Positions 1 to 7,887 of a DNA stretch of 64,000 nt are shown piece after piece. The stretch spans positions 310,001 to 374,000 of the forward strand of contig NZ_FRBY01000002.1 in NCBI RefSeq assembly GCF_900142735.1, in the 5' to 3' direction. The notes below the pieces were generated by a model. The model was not told the origin of the DNA and searched no databases. It saw only the letters and a program-made list of their open reading frames with translations. The translations under genes were made by a program, and so were the position numbers. This DNA comes from Flavobacterium saccharophilum (GTDB lineage: Bacteria; Bacteroidota; Bacteroidia; Flavobacteriales; Flavobacteriaceae). Position 1 is the stretch's first letter. The number at the start of each line of letters is the position of its first letter.

Positions 1-324
1 GCTAATACGTTTATAAAAAATAAGCGTTAATCCTTATTGCGCAGATTTGTAATCCGTGATCGCAAAGTATATCCTAACAGATTTAAAAAAAGAAAATCAA
101 GTTTTTATTAATATAGGAACGGGCCCAGAAAGAATTTCCGCGCTATCCGGGCGATCGGGACTATTTTTGGTTATTAGTCTTTTCCTAATAAGAGCTCTAA
201 ACGCGAACATTTTCTACATCATCGCAACAAATCATAACAATCTGTAATATAGTTATTTATAAAAATAATATTCGTAAATTGCTTAATAATTTAAACCAGT
301 TTTTACTAATTAAAAATCAGCATT
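1..324. other. Leading gap with no convincing gene
   Basis: No coding region is supported here. A 63-codon open frame at 56-247 has no family resemblance and no clear ribosome binding site. Positions 116-161 are markedly richer in G and C than the surroundings and are annotated separately as a possible intergenic repeat. The stretch before 325 is AT-rich and should hold the promoter of the first gene, but only a partial match to the flavobacterial -7 element is visible near 275. Confidence 0.5.
116..161. repeat. Possible REP-like intergenic element
   Basis: A GC-rich island in an AT-rich gap. Read on the minus strand it contains CCCGATCGCCCGGATAGCGC followed by an AT-richer tract. This recalls the 'gatagcccggatag' intergenic repeats that are scattered through Flavobacterium chromosomes. 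Only one copy is present in the window, so the repeat assignment rests on memory and not on copies seen here. Confidence 0.3.
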
Positions 325-744
325 ATGAAAAAGTACATTTTAATTCTAGGTTTTATGTTTTCAATAGCTTCATTTTCACAAAACATTACATCAAAAAGTG
401 AGAATGCAAACGCGGCACAATATGAATTGCTAAAAAAAGTTAATGAATATTATCCCGATATAAGCTTAAGTGATAAGGTGGTCAATTTTTACGTCGGTGA
501 TAAAATAATTGATACCAAACAGGAATTTGCTATAAAAAACACAGAATTTACAAGTTACGAACTGAGTATTAGTCCTGATAACAAAAGAGTAGTATTTAAT
601 TTTGTATCAGAGAAAAGTGGAAAAATTTATGGTGCTGTTGTTCTCGTTAAGGGCAGTTATGTAAGAACAACTTTTAATGAAAATTTAGGGCTGGTTGATG
701 TAATGGTGAATGGTAAATCCGCATGTATACAAAACATAAAATAA
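325..744 (+). CDS. Small exported protein, unknown function
   Basis: A 139-residue protein that starts with a clean Sec signal peptide (MKKYILILGFMFSIASFSQ, cleavage near residue 19). The mature part is about 120 residues, of mixed polar and beta-prone composition, with one cysteine near the end. I do not recognise a family and see no catalytic motif. The gene stands alone: the next gene is on the opposite strand and a strong terminator follows at 770. Probable location is the periplasm or outside the cell. The coding call is supported by the signal peptide, start position and terminator; the function is unknown. Confidence 0.75.
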   Translation: MKKYILILGFMFSIASFSQNITSKSENANAAQYELLKKVNEYYPDISLSDKVVNFYVGDKIIDTKQEFAIKNTEFTSYELSISPDNKRVVFNFVSEKSGKIYGAVVLVKGSYVRTTFNENLGLVDVMVNGKSACIQNIK

Positions 745-769
745 AATCTTTACAAATACAATAAAATGA

Positions 770-801
770 AAAGCTCCAAATCGATGATTTGGAGCTTTTT
801 T
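770..801 (+). terminator. Rho-independent terminator
   Basis: Arms AAGCTCCAAATC (771-782) and GATTTGGAGCTT (786-797) pair perfectly around a three-base loop, followed by a T-run on the plus strand. It lies 26 bases after the small exported protein gene and ends that transcript. Confidence 0.9.
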
Positions 802-860
802 ATGGCTTTTTATTACTATTTACAAGCGCTTATTTATAAATAAACGCTGTTTCTTTATCC

Positions 861-1367
861 CTAGTGATTATCAAATTCCCTGCGCTTATAAAAAGTATCA
901 TCGTTACTATCATAATTAGGATCATTTTCAGGATAATAGGATTTCATTACTCTTCTTTCGTAATCTCTGTCAAAATTTTCCTGTCTGTTGTACCTGCTTG
1001 TATTTCTAAAGGTATCATATCCTATACTGTTAGCCATGACAATTTTGGTATCCTTATTTATGTTTACAGATCCAATTGGTATAATAATATGACTGTCTCC
1101 TTCTTTGTAAATAAACTCTTTTCCATTATCGTTTGCGATAACATCTCGCACCTCATTTCGATTGTCTTCTATTAATCCCTTGTCTAATTTCACATCCAGG
1201 TAGACCACGCGCTGCATATCTTTATTCACCCAGAGATTATCAATTTTACCTATTGTATGGTTATCAGCGTCTACGATCTTCCATCCTCTTACATCAGAAT
1301 AATTTGAAGCAATTTTATAATCAGATAGTTCGTCCAGTCTGTATAAGTTTTTATCTTTATTTTCCAT
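861..1367 (-). CDS. PRC-barrel domain protein
   Basis: A 168-residue soluble protein. Residues about 12-110 look like a PRC-barrel (reaction-centre H subunit-like) domain: a 'Y.DVRGWKIVDADNHTIGKIDNLWVN' type segment, broken here as DVRGWKIVDAD and HTIGKIDNLW, then VVYLDVKLDKG and a later IIIPIGSVNINKD strand. The C-terminal 55 residues are charged, rich in Tyr, Arg, Asn and Asp, and probably disordered. PRC-barrel proteins of this size often accompany general stress genes, but the exact role is unknown. The start ATG at 1367 follows an AT-rich leader. A near-palindrome (AGCG to CGCT, 825-848) lies just after the stop but has no T-run. Confidence 0.8.
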   Translation of the reverse strand: MENKDKNLYRLDELSDYKIASNYSDVRGWKIVDADNHTIGKIDNLWVNKDMQRVVYLDVKLDKGLIEDNRNEVRDVIANDNGKEFIYKEGDSHIIIPIGSVNINKDTKIVMANSIGYDTFRNTSRYNRQENFDRDYERRVMKSYYPENDPNYDSNDDTFYKRREFDNH

Positions 1368-1528
1368 AATTTTTTATCAATAATATTATTTACTGTTTTT
1401 CTGCCGGTTATAACTACAGGAAACTAAAGCTGATATCAGCCCACACTCCTATCGCTACAGTAAATTGTCAATTGCCCATCCCGAACGAAAGAACAATATT
1501 GGTTTCACTGTTTTCCGGTTATTGTGTC

Positions 1529-1684
1529 TTATTGTGCACTTGTAGTGTTTTCGACTTCTATGGTGCTTTCACTATGAGCTTCATGATCTGTAAAATAAAC
1601 GTAGTATATAATTGCTCCAATTATAAGTACTAGCGCAATCCACGGCCATATTGGTTTCTTTTTCTCAATTCTAATTTCTGCCAT
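1529..1684 (-). CDS. Single-pass small membrane protein (51 aa)
   Basis: A short gene of 51 codons. It begins MAEIRIEKKKPIWPW, continues into one hydrophobic helix (residues about 14-31, IALVLIIGAIIYYVYF) and ends in a short acidic, Ser/Thr-rich tail. Lysines before the helix and acidic residues after it suggest the N-terminus is in the cytoplasm. Start and stop are clear, and codon use is like the neighbours. It lies upstream of, and on the same strand as, the PRC-barrel gene, about 160 bases away, so the two could be co-expressed. Function is unknown. Confidence 0.6.
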   Translation of the reverse strand: MAEIRIEKKKPIWPWIALVLIIGAIIYYVYFTDHEAHSESTIEVENTTSAQ

Positions 1685-1819
1685 AACTTATTTTTTTTAT
1701 TATAAAAATGTTTTTTTACTTACTAATAAAGATACAAATGGCGATAGACTATAAAGTATTTAATTTCAGCAGGATGTTACACAATTCCCAGTAGATTAAT
1801 CAATTTGACTTCTCATAAA

Positions 1820-1856
1820 AAGAGGCCGCTTCACAGATTATGTGAAACAGCCTCTT
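1820..1856 (-). terminator. Terminator of the metalloprotease gene
   Basis: On the minus strand AAGAGGC and TTCACA pair with TGTGAA and GCCTCTT, with a small internal bulge, followed by TTTTTATG. It lies about 35 bases past the metalloprotease stop codon. Confidence 0.8.
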
Positions 1857-1887
1857 GTATTTTGCAAAGACCACCTTAATTCAATTT

Positions 1888-2718
1888 CTAATATAAATAA
1901 TTAAGAGCAGTAATGTCGTTAGCATTGAATGCTCCAGTCTCACTTGAACCGAAACATGCTCTCATATAAGAAGTCGCATCATATCCTGAAGGTGTTCCAG
2001 GGATAAGTATTGCTCCAACACCAGCTGTTCCTTCGTTTGAATTCTGTCCACAACTTTGACGACTGAACCAGTCTGTATGACGTAAACCAATGCAATGTCC
2101 GATTTCGTGTGCAGATACGTGTGCATTTACGCCAGTTGAGTAAGTATCTAATCCAGAATATAATGTAACTGAATTATAAGGCGCTCCACCTGAAGGAAAA
2201 CCTGCTACACCTCCGGCAGATCCAGTTTGTCTTCGGACAACAATGTTTGCACCTGACGTACTAGAACTAAAAGTTAGCGTAAACTTAATAGACAATCCAA
2301 GGTTATTGTATCTGTTTATTGCAGCTTGTAGTCCAGCACGCATATTTGTACTCAGAGCTGATGTACCGGTTCCTGATAATCCTACAACTTTAATAGTTCT
2401 TGGAGTAGAAACTAAATTAGTCGTGCGGTATTGCTCTGTAGTAATACCTCCGTGAAGATCCATTTTGTTCAATTGATCCTGAGTAATGATAATATCTCCT
2501 TCTATCAGAAACGCATCCTCAGTTGTACCATCCAGCTTAGTGTTTTTAATCACTTGAACATCTGTAGAATTTAATGAAAGAGCTCGAAGTTTATTAAGCA
2601 CTTCTGGCGTTACCTTAAGAGATTCCTGGTTTGATTGATCTGCCTGATCGTCTTTATTACAGGACAAAATCGTTAGCGCTATAAATGAAAGAGCTAAAAT
2701 TGATTTAATTTTTTTCAT
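1888..2718 (-). CDS. HEIGH-type zinc metalloprotease lipoprotein (M57-like)
   Basis: A 276-residue protein with a lipoprotein signal (SFIALTILSC, lipid-modified Cys at about residue 20). The zinc motif HEIGHCIGLRH at residues 204-214 supplies His204, Glu205, His208 and His214, the extended HExxHxxGxxH pattern of metzincin-type peptidases. It is best matched by the 'dual-action HEIGH metallo-peptidase' (M57-like) family. A second region, SYMRACFG near residue 250, probably gives the Met-turn. Residues 20-105 form an N-terminal region that could be a propeptide. Expected location is the outer membrane or cell surface. A -7-like TAGATTTG lies on the minus strand at 2798-2805, without a good -33. 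Substrate is unknown. Confidence 0.85.
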   Translation of the reverse strand: MKKIKSILALSFIALTILSCNKDDQADQSNQESLKVTPEVLNKLRALSLNSTDVQVIKNTKLDGTTEDAFLIEGDIIITQDQLNKMDLHGGITTEQYRTTNLVSTPRTIKVVGLSGTGTSALSTNMRAGLQAAINRYNNLGLSIKFTLTFSSSTSGANIVVRRQTGSAGGVAGFPSGGAPYNSVTLYSGLDTYSTGVNAHVSAHEIGHCIGLRHTDWFSRQSCGQNSNEGTAGVGAILIPGTPSGYDATSYMRACFGSSETGAFNANDITALNYLY

Positions 2719-3280
2719 AATAATAAATAGGTTATTTGGGTTATTAAATAAGTTGGTAAAAAGGGGGTCTTCACAAAATATTAACAGTATTTATAGCCAA
2801 ATCTATTTAATTTTAATCTTAAAATAGCTATAAAAACACTATTTAACACTTTTTACCCGATATTCGCATAAACCTTTTTAATAATAATTCTCTGATTATT
2901 CCGTAAAGCCCAGTAAAATCAGTAATTAAATACAAATCAACCTATTACGCTTAAAAATGCTCTCAACATTTTAATTTATTTAGTATCTGCTTAAAAATGA
3001 CCTGGCTATTATTGATACTATTTAAAAATCTAAAGCAGATTACAAAGAAGGATAATACTCTTATGGATTTCGAAGATGGGGAATCAAATAAAAACGCATA
3101 CTTTTATTACAAATAATTTAATAACTTTGACCTGCCTACTACCATTCTAGCTAAGAATATAAATCATTGAATAAAAATTTCATCTTTGATTTATGTCAAT
3201 TAAAAAGTAATAAATAAATGCAATGGTCATTTTTTCACCATTGATAAGAATCTTTGCAATTGCCCTAACATCTATAGTAA
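2719..3280. other. Divergent intergenic region
   Basis: 562 bases between the start of the metalloprotease gene (minus) and the start of the subtilase gene (plus). No coding region is seen. It should hold both promoters. On the minus strand TAGATTTG (2798-2805) fits the TAnnTTTG -7 element. On the plus side AATCTTTG (3249-3256) is one base off, and an inverted repeat at 3221-3243 sits just before it. Confidence 0.5.
3221..3243. promoter_or_regulatory. Inverted repeat before the subtilase gene
   Basis: CAATGGT (3221-3227) and ACCATTG (3237-3243) are perfect 7-base inverted arms around nine bases. The element ends 37 bases before the start codon and overlaps where the core promoter of the secreted protease gene is expected, so a repressor operator is a plausible reading. 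No regulator is identified. Confidence 0.4.
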
Positions 3281-5995
3281 ATGAACAAACAAATTACTCT
3301 TGTCTTTTTTATGATCACTGCACTCAGTTTTTCACAGAGCGCTGAAAAATGGAAACAATACATAAAAAAAGAAAAACCTGAAAAATTTGAGAAATACTAT
3401 TTTACATCTTTAGAAAATGCGCATCAAAACAAATACAAGATTGTAAAAAAATTGGATAGTACTTTTTGTATTGTCGAGAATCAAAATTTAAAATCTCATC
3501 AGCCTTTAAAAAAAATTCTCGGGATTAATAATTTATGGAAACTACCATCAAATTTTTCAAATCATACTGAATACAAACACTACATAATAGCAACTGATAG
3601 TATAAACGCGTTAATTAGTAATTTGAGAGCAATCAATATTTCTGATATCAAAATACTAAATAATCATCTTGTGCTGTTAAAAAGTGACTCTAAAAAAATT
3701 ATTAATGAGATTATTGCTTTAAGCTATGTATCTTCTATTTCACAAGAATCGTTGCTGCCAAAAGTCGAATCAAAAATAATAGATCAAAATTTCAGTATAA
3801 ATAATATAAATAAAGCAAATAGTAATTATCCTCTCATTTTAGGCGAAAATCAAATTGTAGCGATCAAAGATGATCTATTTGATCTAAATGATATTGATCT
3901 CCTAAACAAGCACGTGCCTTCTTTTACACAATCTTCTATTGTATCAAATCACGCGACGGCTATGGCTACTATAGTTTCCGGATTAGGAAATAGTTCTACC
4001 CTGGGAAAAGGTGTCGCACAAAAAGCAAAAATACAATCGTCTGACTTTTTAAACCTCTATCCTGACGAAGTGGAAACACTACAAGGTGCCACCACACAAA
4101 ATCATTCGTACGGTACTCTAATTGAAAATTTTTATGGCTCGCTCGCGAATGCTTATGATTCTCAATTGTACTCAAATCCTGATTTGACTCACTGTTTTTC
4201 ATCTGGTAATGTTGGATTTGAAGGTTATAAAACTATTACAGGTAATTTCAAGCAATCTAAAAATAGCATCGTATTGGGGTGTATTGACCAAAACGAAATA
4301 ATTATGCCGTTTTCTTCAAAGGGTCCAGCCTATGACGGACGAATAAAACCGGAGTTAGTAGCCTTTAGTACACAAGGAACTTCAAATTCTACAGCTTTGG
4401 CTACAGGAATTATTACACTTATGAAGCAACATTATACAACCATAAACAATGGCTCTCTGACTAATGCCCTTACAAAAGCAATTCTAATTAATAGCGCAAA
4501 AGACTTAGGCAACATTGGCCCGGATTTCACCTACGGTTATGGTAATATAAATGCCGATAAATGTTTAAAAACGATTAGCGAAAATAAAATTATATCTGCT
4601 AACCTGATATCCGGTCAGACAAATTCGCATACTATTACAATTCCGACAGATGCAAAAAACTTAAAAATCACATTAGTTTGGAACGATTTACCCGCTGCAA
4701 TCAACAGTAATATAAGTTTGGTAAACGATTTAGATTTAGAAGTCATTTCGGCAGACAATACTACTTTTTTGCCCTGGATTCTTAATCCGGATGCTCCCCA
4801 GCAGCAAGCTGTAAGAGGAAAAGATAAAAACAACACTGCGGAGCAAGTCACTATTGAAAACCCTGTATCAGGAACTTGTACTATCAATATTATTGGTTCA
4901 TATATATCCAATACTAGTCAGGAATACAGCATTGCTTACGAATATGAATTGAAGAATCGATTTGAATGGAATTACCCCATTAATAATGACAACTTCCCTT
5001 TTGATGGCAAGACAATTTCCCCTTTCAAATGGAATTCTTCCTTTTCTGGTATTTCAGGACAATTATCTATTAGTTATAATAACGGTCAAACATGGGAAAT
5101 TATAGCAAATGGTATTAACCTGGATAGTGAACAATTTATTTACACACCAAAAGAGCAAAAATTTTCGAAAGCAAAAATAAAAATGACCATTGATAATACC
5201 GATTATATTTCTGATAGCTTCACGATTTCTTATGATTTAAATATCAGTACAAGTTTAGTTTGCGATGGCACAACAGAAATTAATTGGAACAAACCTATTG
5301 GTGTTACTTCTTTTAATATTTATCAACTAAGAGAAGACCATTTAGAATTTAAAGAACAAACAAGTAATGCTACTTATGCCTATACTGACGGAAAAATCTA
5401 CACTGTTGTTCCTGTATTTGAGAATAGTGAAGGAATAAAAAGTGAGGCAACCTTACATTATGATCAAAACTCAAATTGTTATTTCGAATTGACTTTTGCT
5501 GAAGTTTTTGAAGAGAATAAAGTAAAAATTGATGCACACCTTTTCAGCTTGTATAATATCAAAAGAATTGAGTTAGTAAAAATCATCAATAATACCGAAA
5601 GTGTTATTAATACAATGAATGATGTAAGTTCAAAAATATTCTCTTTTTATGATACTGCCCCCATAAAGGGCAGTAATAAATATAAAATAAACATAATTTT
5701 AGAAAATGATAACGTAATCCCTTCTGAGATTCTTGATACTAATTATTTGGGCGATGATTTGTTTTTTATCTATCCTACCCTCTTAAGAAAAAACAACGAA
5801 TTGAATATTGAAGCCAAAAAAGAGGAAAATGCTATTTTCTATTTGTATAATAGTAGTGGACAAAACATCATCACTTCGACTTTACTTTCTAAAAAGAGTA
5901 ACATCAATCTTAAGAATACTGCATCAGGAATTTATATTTATAAAATAACAACAACCCTTGGTAAAATGCAAACAGGAAAAATTATTGTTTTTTAA
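3281..5995 (+). CDS. Secreted subtilisin-like serine protease (S8) with T9SS sorting domain
   Basis: A 904-residue exported protein. It has a signal peptide (residues 1-19), a prodomain (about 20-180) and a peptidase S8 domain (about 185-450). The putative triad is Asp197 in VAIKDD, His224 in NHATAMATIVSG and Ser368 in GTSNSTALATG, with oxyanion Asn310 in FSSGN. The motif forms are divergent from canonical subtilisins (NHATAM in place of HGTHVA). An FN3- or jelly-roll-like region follows (450-830). The last 75 residues, starting FFIYPTLLRKNNELNIEA and ending in GKIIVF, are a type A T9SS C-terminal domain, so the enzyme should pass the outer membrane by T9SS. It probably degrades extracellular protein. 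It is monocistronic. Confidence 0.88.
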   Translation: MNKQITLVFFMITALSFSQSAEKWKQYIKKEKPEKFEKYYFTSLENAHQNKYKIVKKLDSTFCIVENQNLKSHQPLKKILGINNLWKLPSNFSNHTEYKHYIIATDSINALISNLRAINISDIKILNNHLVLLKSDSKKIINEIIALSYVSSISQESLLPKVESKIIDQNFSINNINKANSNYPLILGENQIVAIKDDLFDLNDIDLLNKHVPSFTQSSIVSNHATAMATIVSGLGNSSTLGKGVAQKAKIQSSDFLNLYPDEVETLQGATTQNHSYGTLIENFYGSLANAYDSQLYSNPDLTHCFSSGNVGFEGYKTITGNFKQSKNSIVLGCIDQNEIIMPFSSKGPAYDGRIKPELVAFSTQGTSNSTALATGIITLMKQHYTTINNGSLTNALTKAILINSAKDLGNIGPDFTYGYGNINADKCLKTISENKIISANLISGQTNSHTITIPTDAKNLKITLVWNDLPAAINSNISLVNDLDLEVISADNTTFLPWILNPDAPQQQAVRGKDKNNTAEQVTIENPVSGTCTINIIGSYISNTSQEYSIAYEYELKNRFEWNYPINNDNFPFDGKTISPFKWNSSFSGISGQLSISYNNGQTWEIIANGINLDSEQFIYTPKEQKFSKAKIKMTIDNTDYISDSFTISYDLNISTSLVCDGTTEINWNKPIGVTSFNIYQLREDHLEFKEQTSNATYAYTDGKIYTVVPVFENSEGIKSEATLHYDQNSNCYFELTFAEVFEENKVKIDAHLFSLYNIKRIELVKIINNTESVINTMNDVSSKIFSFYDTAPIKGSNKYKINIILENDNVIPSEILDTNYLGDDLFFIYPTLLRKNNELNIEAKKEENAIFYLYNSSGQNIITSTLLSKKSNINLKNTASGIYIYKITTTLGKMQTGKIIVF

Positions 5996-6086
5996 ACTAA
6001 AGACAGGTATTTTACTGGCCTAATTATTCACCCTATTTCTACAAGCTGTATTTAAATATCAATCAGGTATTATGGAGATTTATTAT

Positions 6087-6737
6087 TTATTTTTGCCCTG
6101 AATCATAAAGCATAGCCGTACATAAACAATTTTTTCCTTCTTTACTCAGTAATATTGGACAGTTTACACATGATTTACAGCTTTCCCAAAATACTTTATC
6201 AGAAGTCAGTTCGGAGAAAGAAACAGGTTCAAATCCTAATTCATGGTTCATCTTCATGACAGCAAGATCTGAGGTTAAACTAAAAATATTAGCATCGGGA
6301 TACATTTCCCTGCTCAATTCAAGAATTTTTCCTTTAATCTTTTTTGCAAGTTCAGTATGTCGAAATTCAGGTGCTACAATAAGCCCTGAATTAGAAACAT
6401 ATTTACCATGCTCCCAGGCAGAAATAAATGCGAAACCTGCCCATCTCCCATCTGACGCAAAAGCGATGACTGCTTCTCCTTTTTTCATTTTTGTTTCCAG
6501 CAGTTCAGGAGAACGTCCTGAAATACCGGTTCCCCGGTTTACAGCAGAAGATCTTGTAACTTCGCATATCTGTTTTATCCAGAAAGTATGAGAAGATCTG
6601 GCGCGTTCTACCGCAAAATCAATAAGCTCCTCAGTTGATTCAACAGGCATCAATGTCGTTTGGTGTATACTTGAAAAGAAAAAACCTTTCTTGGTAAAGT
6701 TTATATTAGCATTTATTAAAGGATTTATAATTTTCAT
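6087..6737 (-). CDS. GNAT acetyltransferase, arginine-operon type, copy A
   Basis: A 216-residue protein with a GNAT fold. The segments RGTGISGRSPELLETKM, GEAVIAFASDGRWAGFAFI and VSNSGLIVAPEFRHTELAKK (the acetyl-CoA pyrophosphate loop) are visible, then KMNHELGFEPV and a Cys-rich tail with CKSCVNCPIL and CLCTAM. The tail and core match my memory of the GNAT protein encoded at the head of many Bacteroidota arginine biosynthesis operons. No arginine gene is nearby here. The pyrophosphate-loop residue is Glu (HTELAKK) where copy B at 6969 has Gly (HTGLAKK), so copy A may be catalytically altered. It is probably cotranscribed with copy B and the small ORF between them. Confidence 0.8.
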   Translation of the reverse strand: MKIINPLINANINFTKKGFFFSSIHQTTLMPVESTEELIDFAVERARSSHTFWIKQICEVTRSSAVNRGTGISGRSPELLETKMKKGEAVIAFASDGRWAGFAFISAWEHGKYVSNSGLIVAPEFRHTELAKKIKGKILELSREMYPDANIFSLTSDLAVMKMNHELGFEPVSFSELTSDKVFWESCKSCVNCPILLSKEGKNCLCTAMLYDSGQK

Positions 6738-6741
6738 AACG

Positions 6742-6888
6742 TTAAACTATTTGAGAGATCATTAGAACAGTAATAAAAAATACGATGGTAAATACCATTA
6801 TGTTGATAATCCTGTCTTTATTCCGCATAGATTTATTGGATAAATATAGTTTTGTAAGTTCCTTGTTTCTTGTTTTATTTACTTTCAT
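6742..6888 (-). CDS. Tiny membrane protein between the GNAT paralogues (48 aa)
   Basis: A 48-codon frame, MKVNKTRNKELTKLYL at the start. A basic N-terminal half is followed by one hydrophobic helix (about residues 28-48, INIMVFTIVFFITVLMISQIV). It lies between the two GNAT genes on the same strand, four bases before copy A and about 80 bases after copy B. The basic start followed by a C-terminal anchor would suit a tail-anchored protein. No family is recognised, and the coding call rests on position and composition only. Confidence 0.45.
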   Translation of the reverse strand: MKVNKTRNKELTKLYLSNKSMRNKDRIINIMVFTIVFFITVLMISQIV

Positions 6889-6968
6889 AGTTCTTTTAAA
6901 TTGAGATTATTGACTGATTTTATACCTGAAATCCAGTGATAAAAAATTAAAGAAGAATCCAAAATCCA

Positions 6969-7622
6969 TTAGTGAGACTCATTTTCTTTTGGGTTATACC
7001 GCATGGCTGTACATAAACAGTTTTTTCTTTCTTTATACATTAATATTGGGCAATTGACACAAGACTTACAATCTTCCCAGAAATTATTATCTGCAGTCAA
7101 CTCTGAATAAGTGACTGGCTCAAAACCAAGTTCGTGGTTCATTTTCATCACAGCCGAACCAGTAGTCAGACTAAATATTATCGCCTCGGGATATTTCTCG
7201 CGGCCCAACTCAAATATTTTTCTTTTAATTTTTTTTGCAAGACCAGTATGTCGGAACTCAGGAGCGACTATTAATCCCGAATTAGAAATATACCGATCAT
7301 TATCCCAAGAAGATATAAACGAAAAACCTGCCCATCTACCATCTGGTGCAAAAGCAATAACAGCTTCACCTTTAATCATTTTTGTACCCAGAAACTCCGG
7401 AGTACGTCCTGAAATCCCGGTTCCCCTGGCTTTAGCAGATGCTAAAGTCGTATCACAAATTTCTTCTATCCAAAAGACATGATCAGCGTTGGCTACTTGA
7501 ACGGTGAAATCTATTTCATCAGAAACTTTTTCATTAAGCAACAGTATTGTTTTGTTTCGTAAAGAATCAGGTCGAAGAAAATCCTGGCCTGAAAAATCGA
7601 TAATGCGTTGTTGGGTTTTCAT
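6969..7622 (-). CDS. GNAT acetyltransferase, arginine-operon type, copy B
   Basis: A 217-residue paralogue of the protein at 6087-6737, closely similar over its whole length: RGTGISGRTPEFLGTKM, GRWAGFSFISSWD, SNSGLIVAPEFRHTGLAKK, KMNHELGFEPVTYSELT and the Cys tail CKSCVNCPILMYKE then CLCTAM. This copy keeps the Gly in the acetyl-CoA loop (RHTGLAKK). The N-terminal 35 residues differ most between the copies. It is first in the run, so it carries the promoter region with the tandem palindrome at 7781-7815. Likely acceptor is a small amine or amino acid; the family role near arginine biosynthesis is remembered, not shown here. Confidence 0.82.
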   Translation of the reverse strand: MKTQQRIIDFSGQDFLRPDSLRNKTILLLNEKVSDEIDFTVQVANADHVFWIEEICDTTLASAKARGTGISGRTPEFLGTKMIKGEAVIAFAPDGRWAGFSFISSWDNDRYISNSGLIVAPEFRHTGLAKKIKRKIFELGREKYPEAIIFSLTTGSAVMKMNHELGFEPVTYSELTADNNFWEDCKSCVNCPILMYKERKNCLCTAMRYNPKENESH

Positions 7623-7780
7623 AAGTGATTTAGTATTCCTCGATTTTAATTATACTAACTGACTGAGAAATACAAAAACAGTATATCCAAATTATATACC
7701 ATTATTGGTAAACCAACTACCTACACTCTGTATATCAACAATTTGCAAAACAGTAGATTATCTTACACATACTGATATCC

Positions 7781-7815
7781 TTATCAAAATGATAAGATCA
7801 TATCATTTTGATCAA
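7781..7815. promoter_or_regulatory. Tandem palindrome upstream of the GNAT pair
   Basis: Two nested symmetries. Arms ATCAAAATGATA (7783-7794) and TATCATTTTGAT (7801-7812) are perfect 12-base inverted repeats around six bases. The left arm is also itself a palindrome, TTATCA-aaa-TGATAA (7781-7795), and the right half has ATATCA-ttt-TGATCA. This looks like two adjacent sites for a dimeric regulator. It lies about 160 bases upstream of the copy B start, and no T-run follows, so it is not a terminator. Confidence 0.55.
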
Positions 7816-7887
7816 GTTTTAGGAACAAATAGTAAAATGAAGTTTTTAAAGAAAAAAATAAGGTATAAGGAAATAAATGCAAATTAA

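Noticed and set aside
56..247. 63-codon frame near the window start
   Set aside because: No signal peptide, family motif or ribosome binding site; it runs through the GC-rich repeat-like island and has mixed codon use.
825..848. Near-palindrome AGCG...CGCT after the PRC-barrel gene as a terminator
   Set aside because: One mismatch and no T-run on the minus strand; may be a weak end signal only.
7705..7887. 60-codon frame between the GNAT operon and the SDR gene
   Set aside because: It covers the tandem palindrome and has no recognisable protein features.
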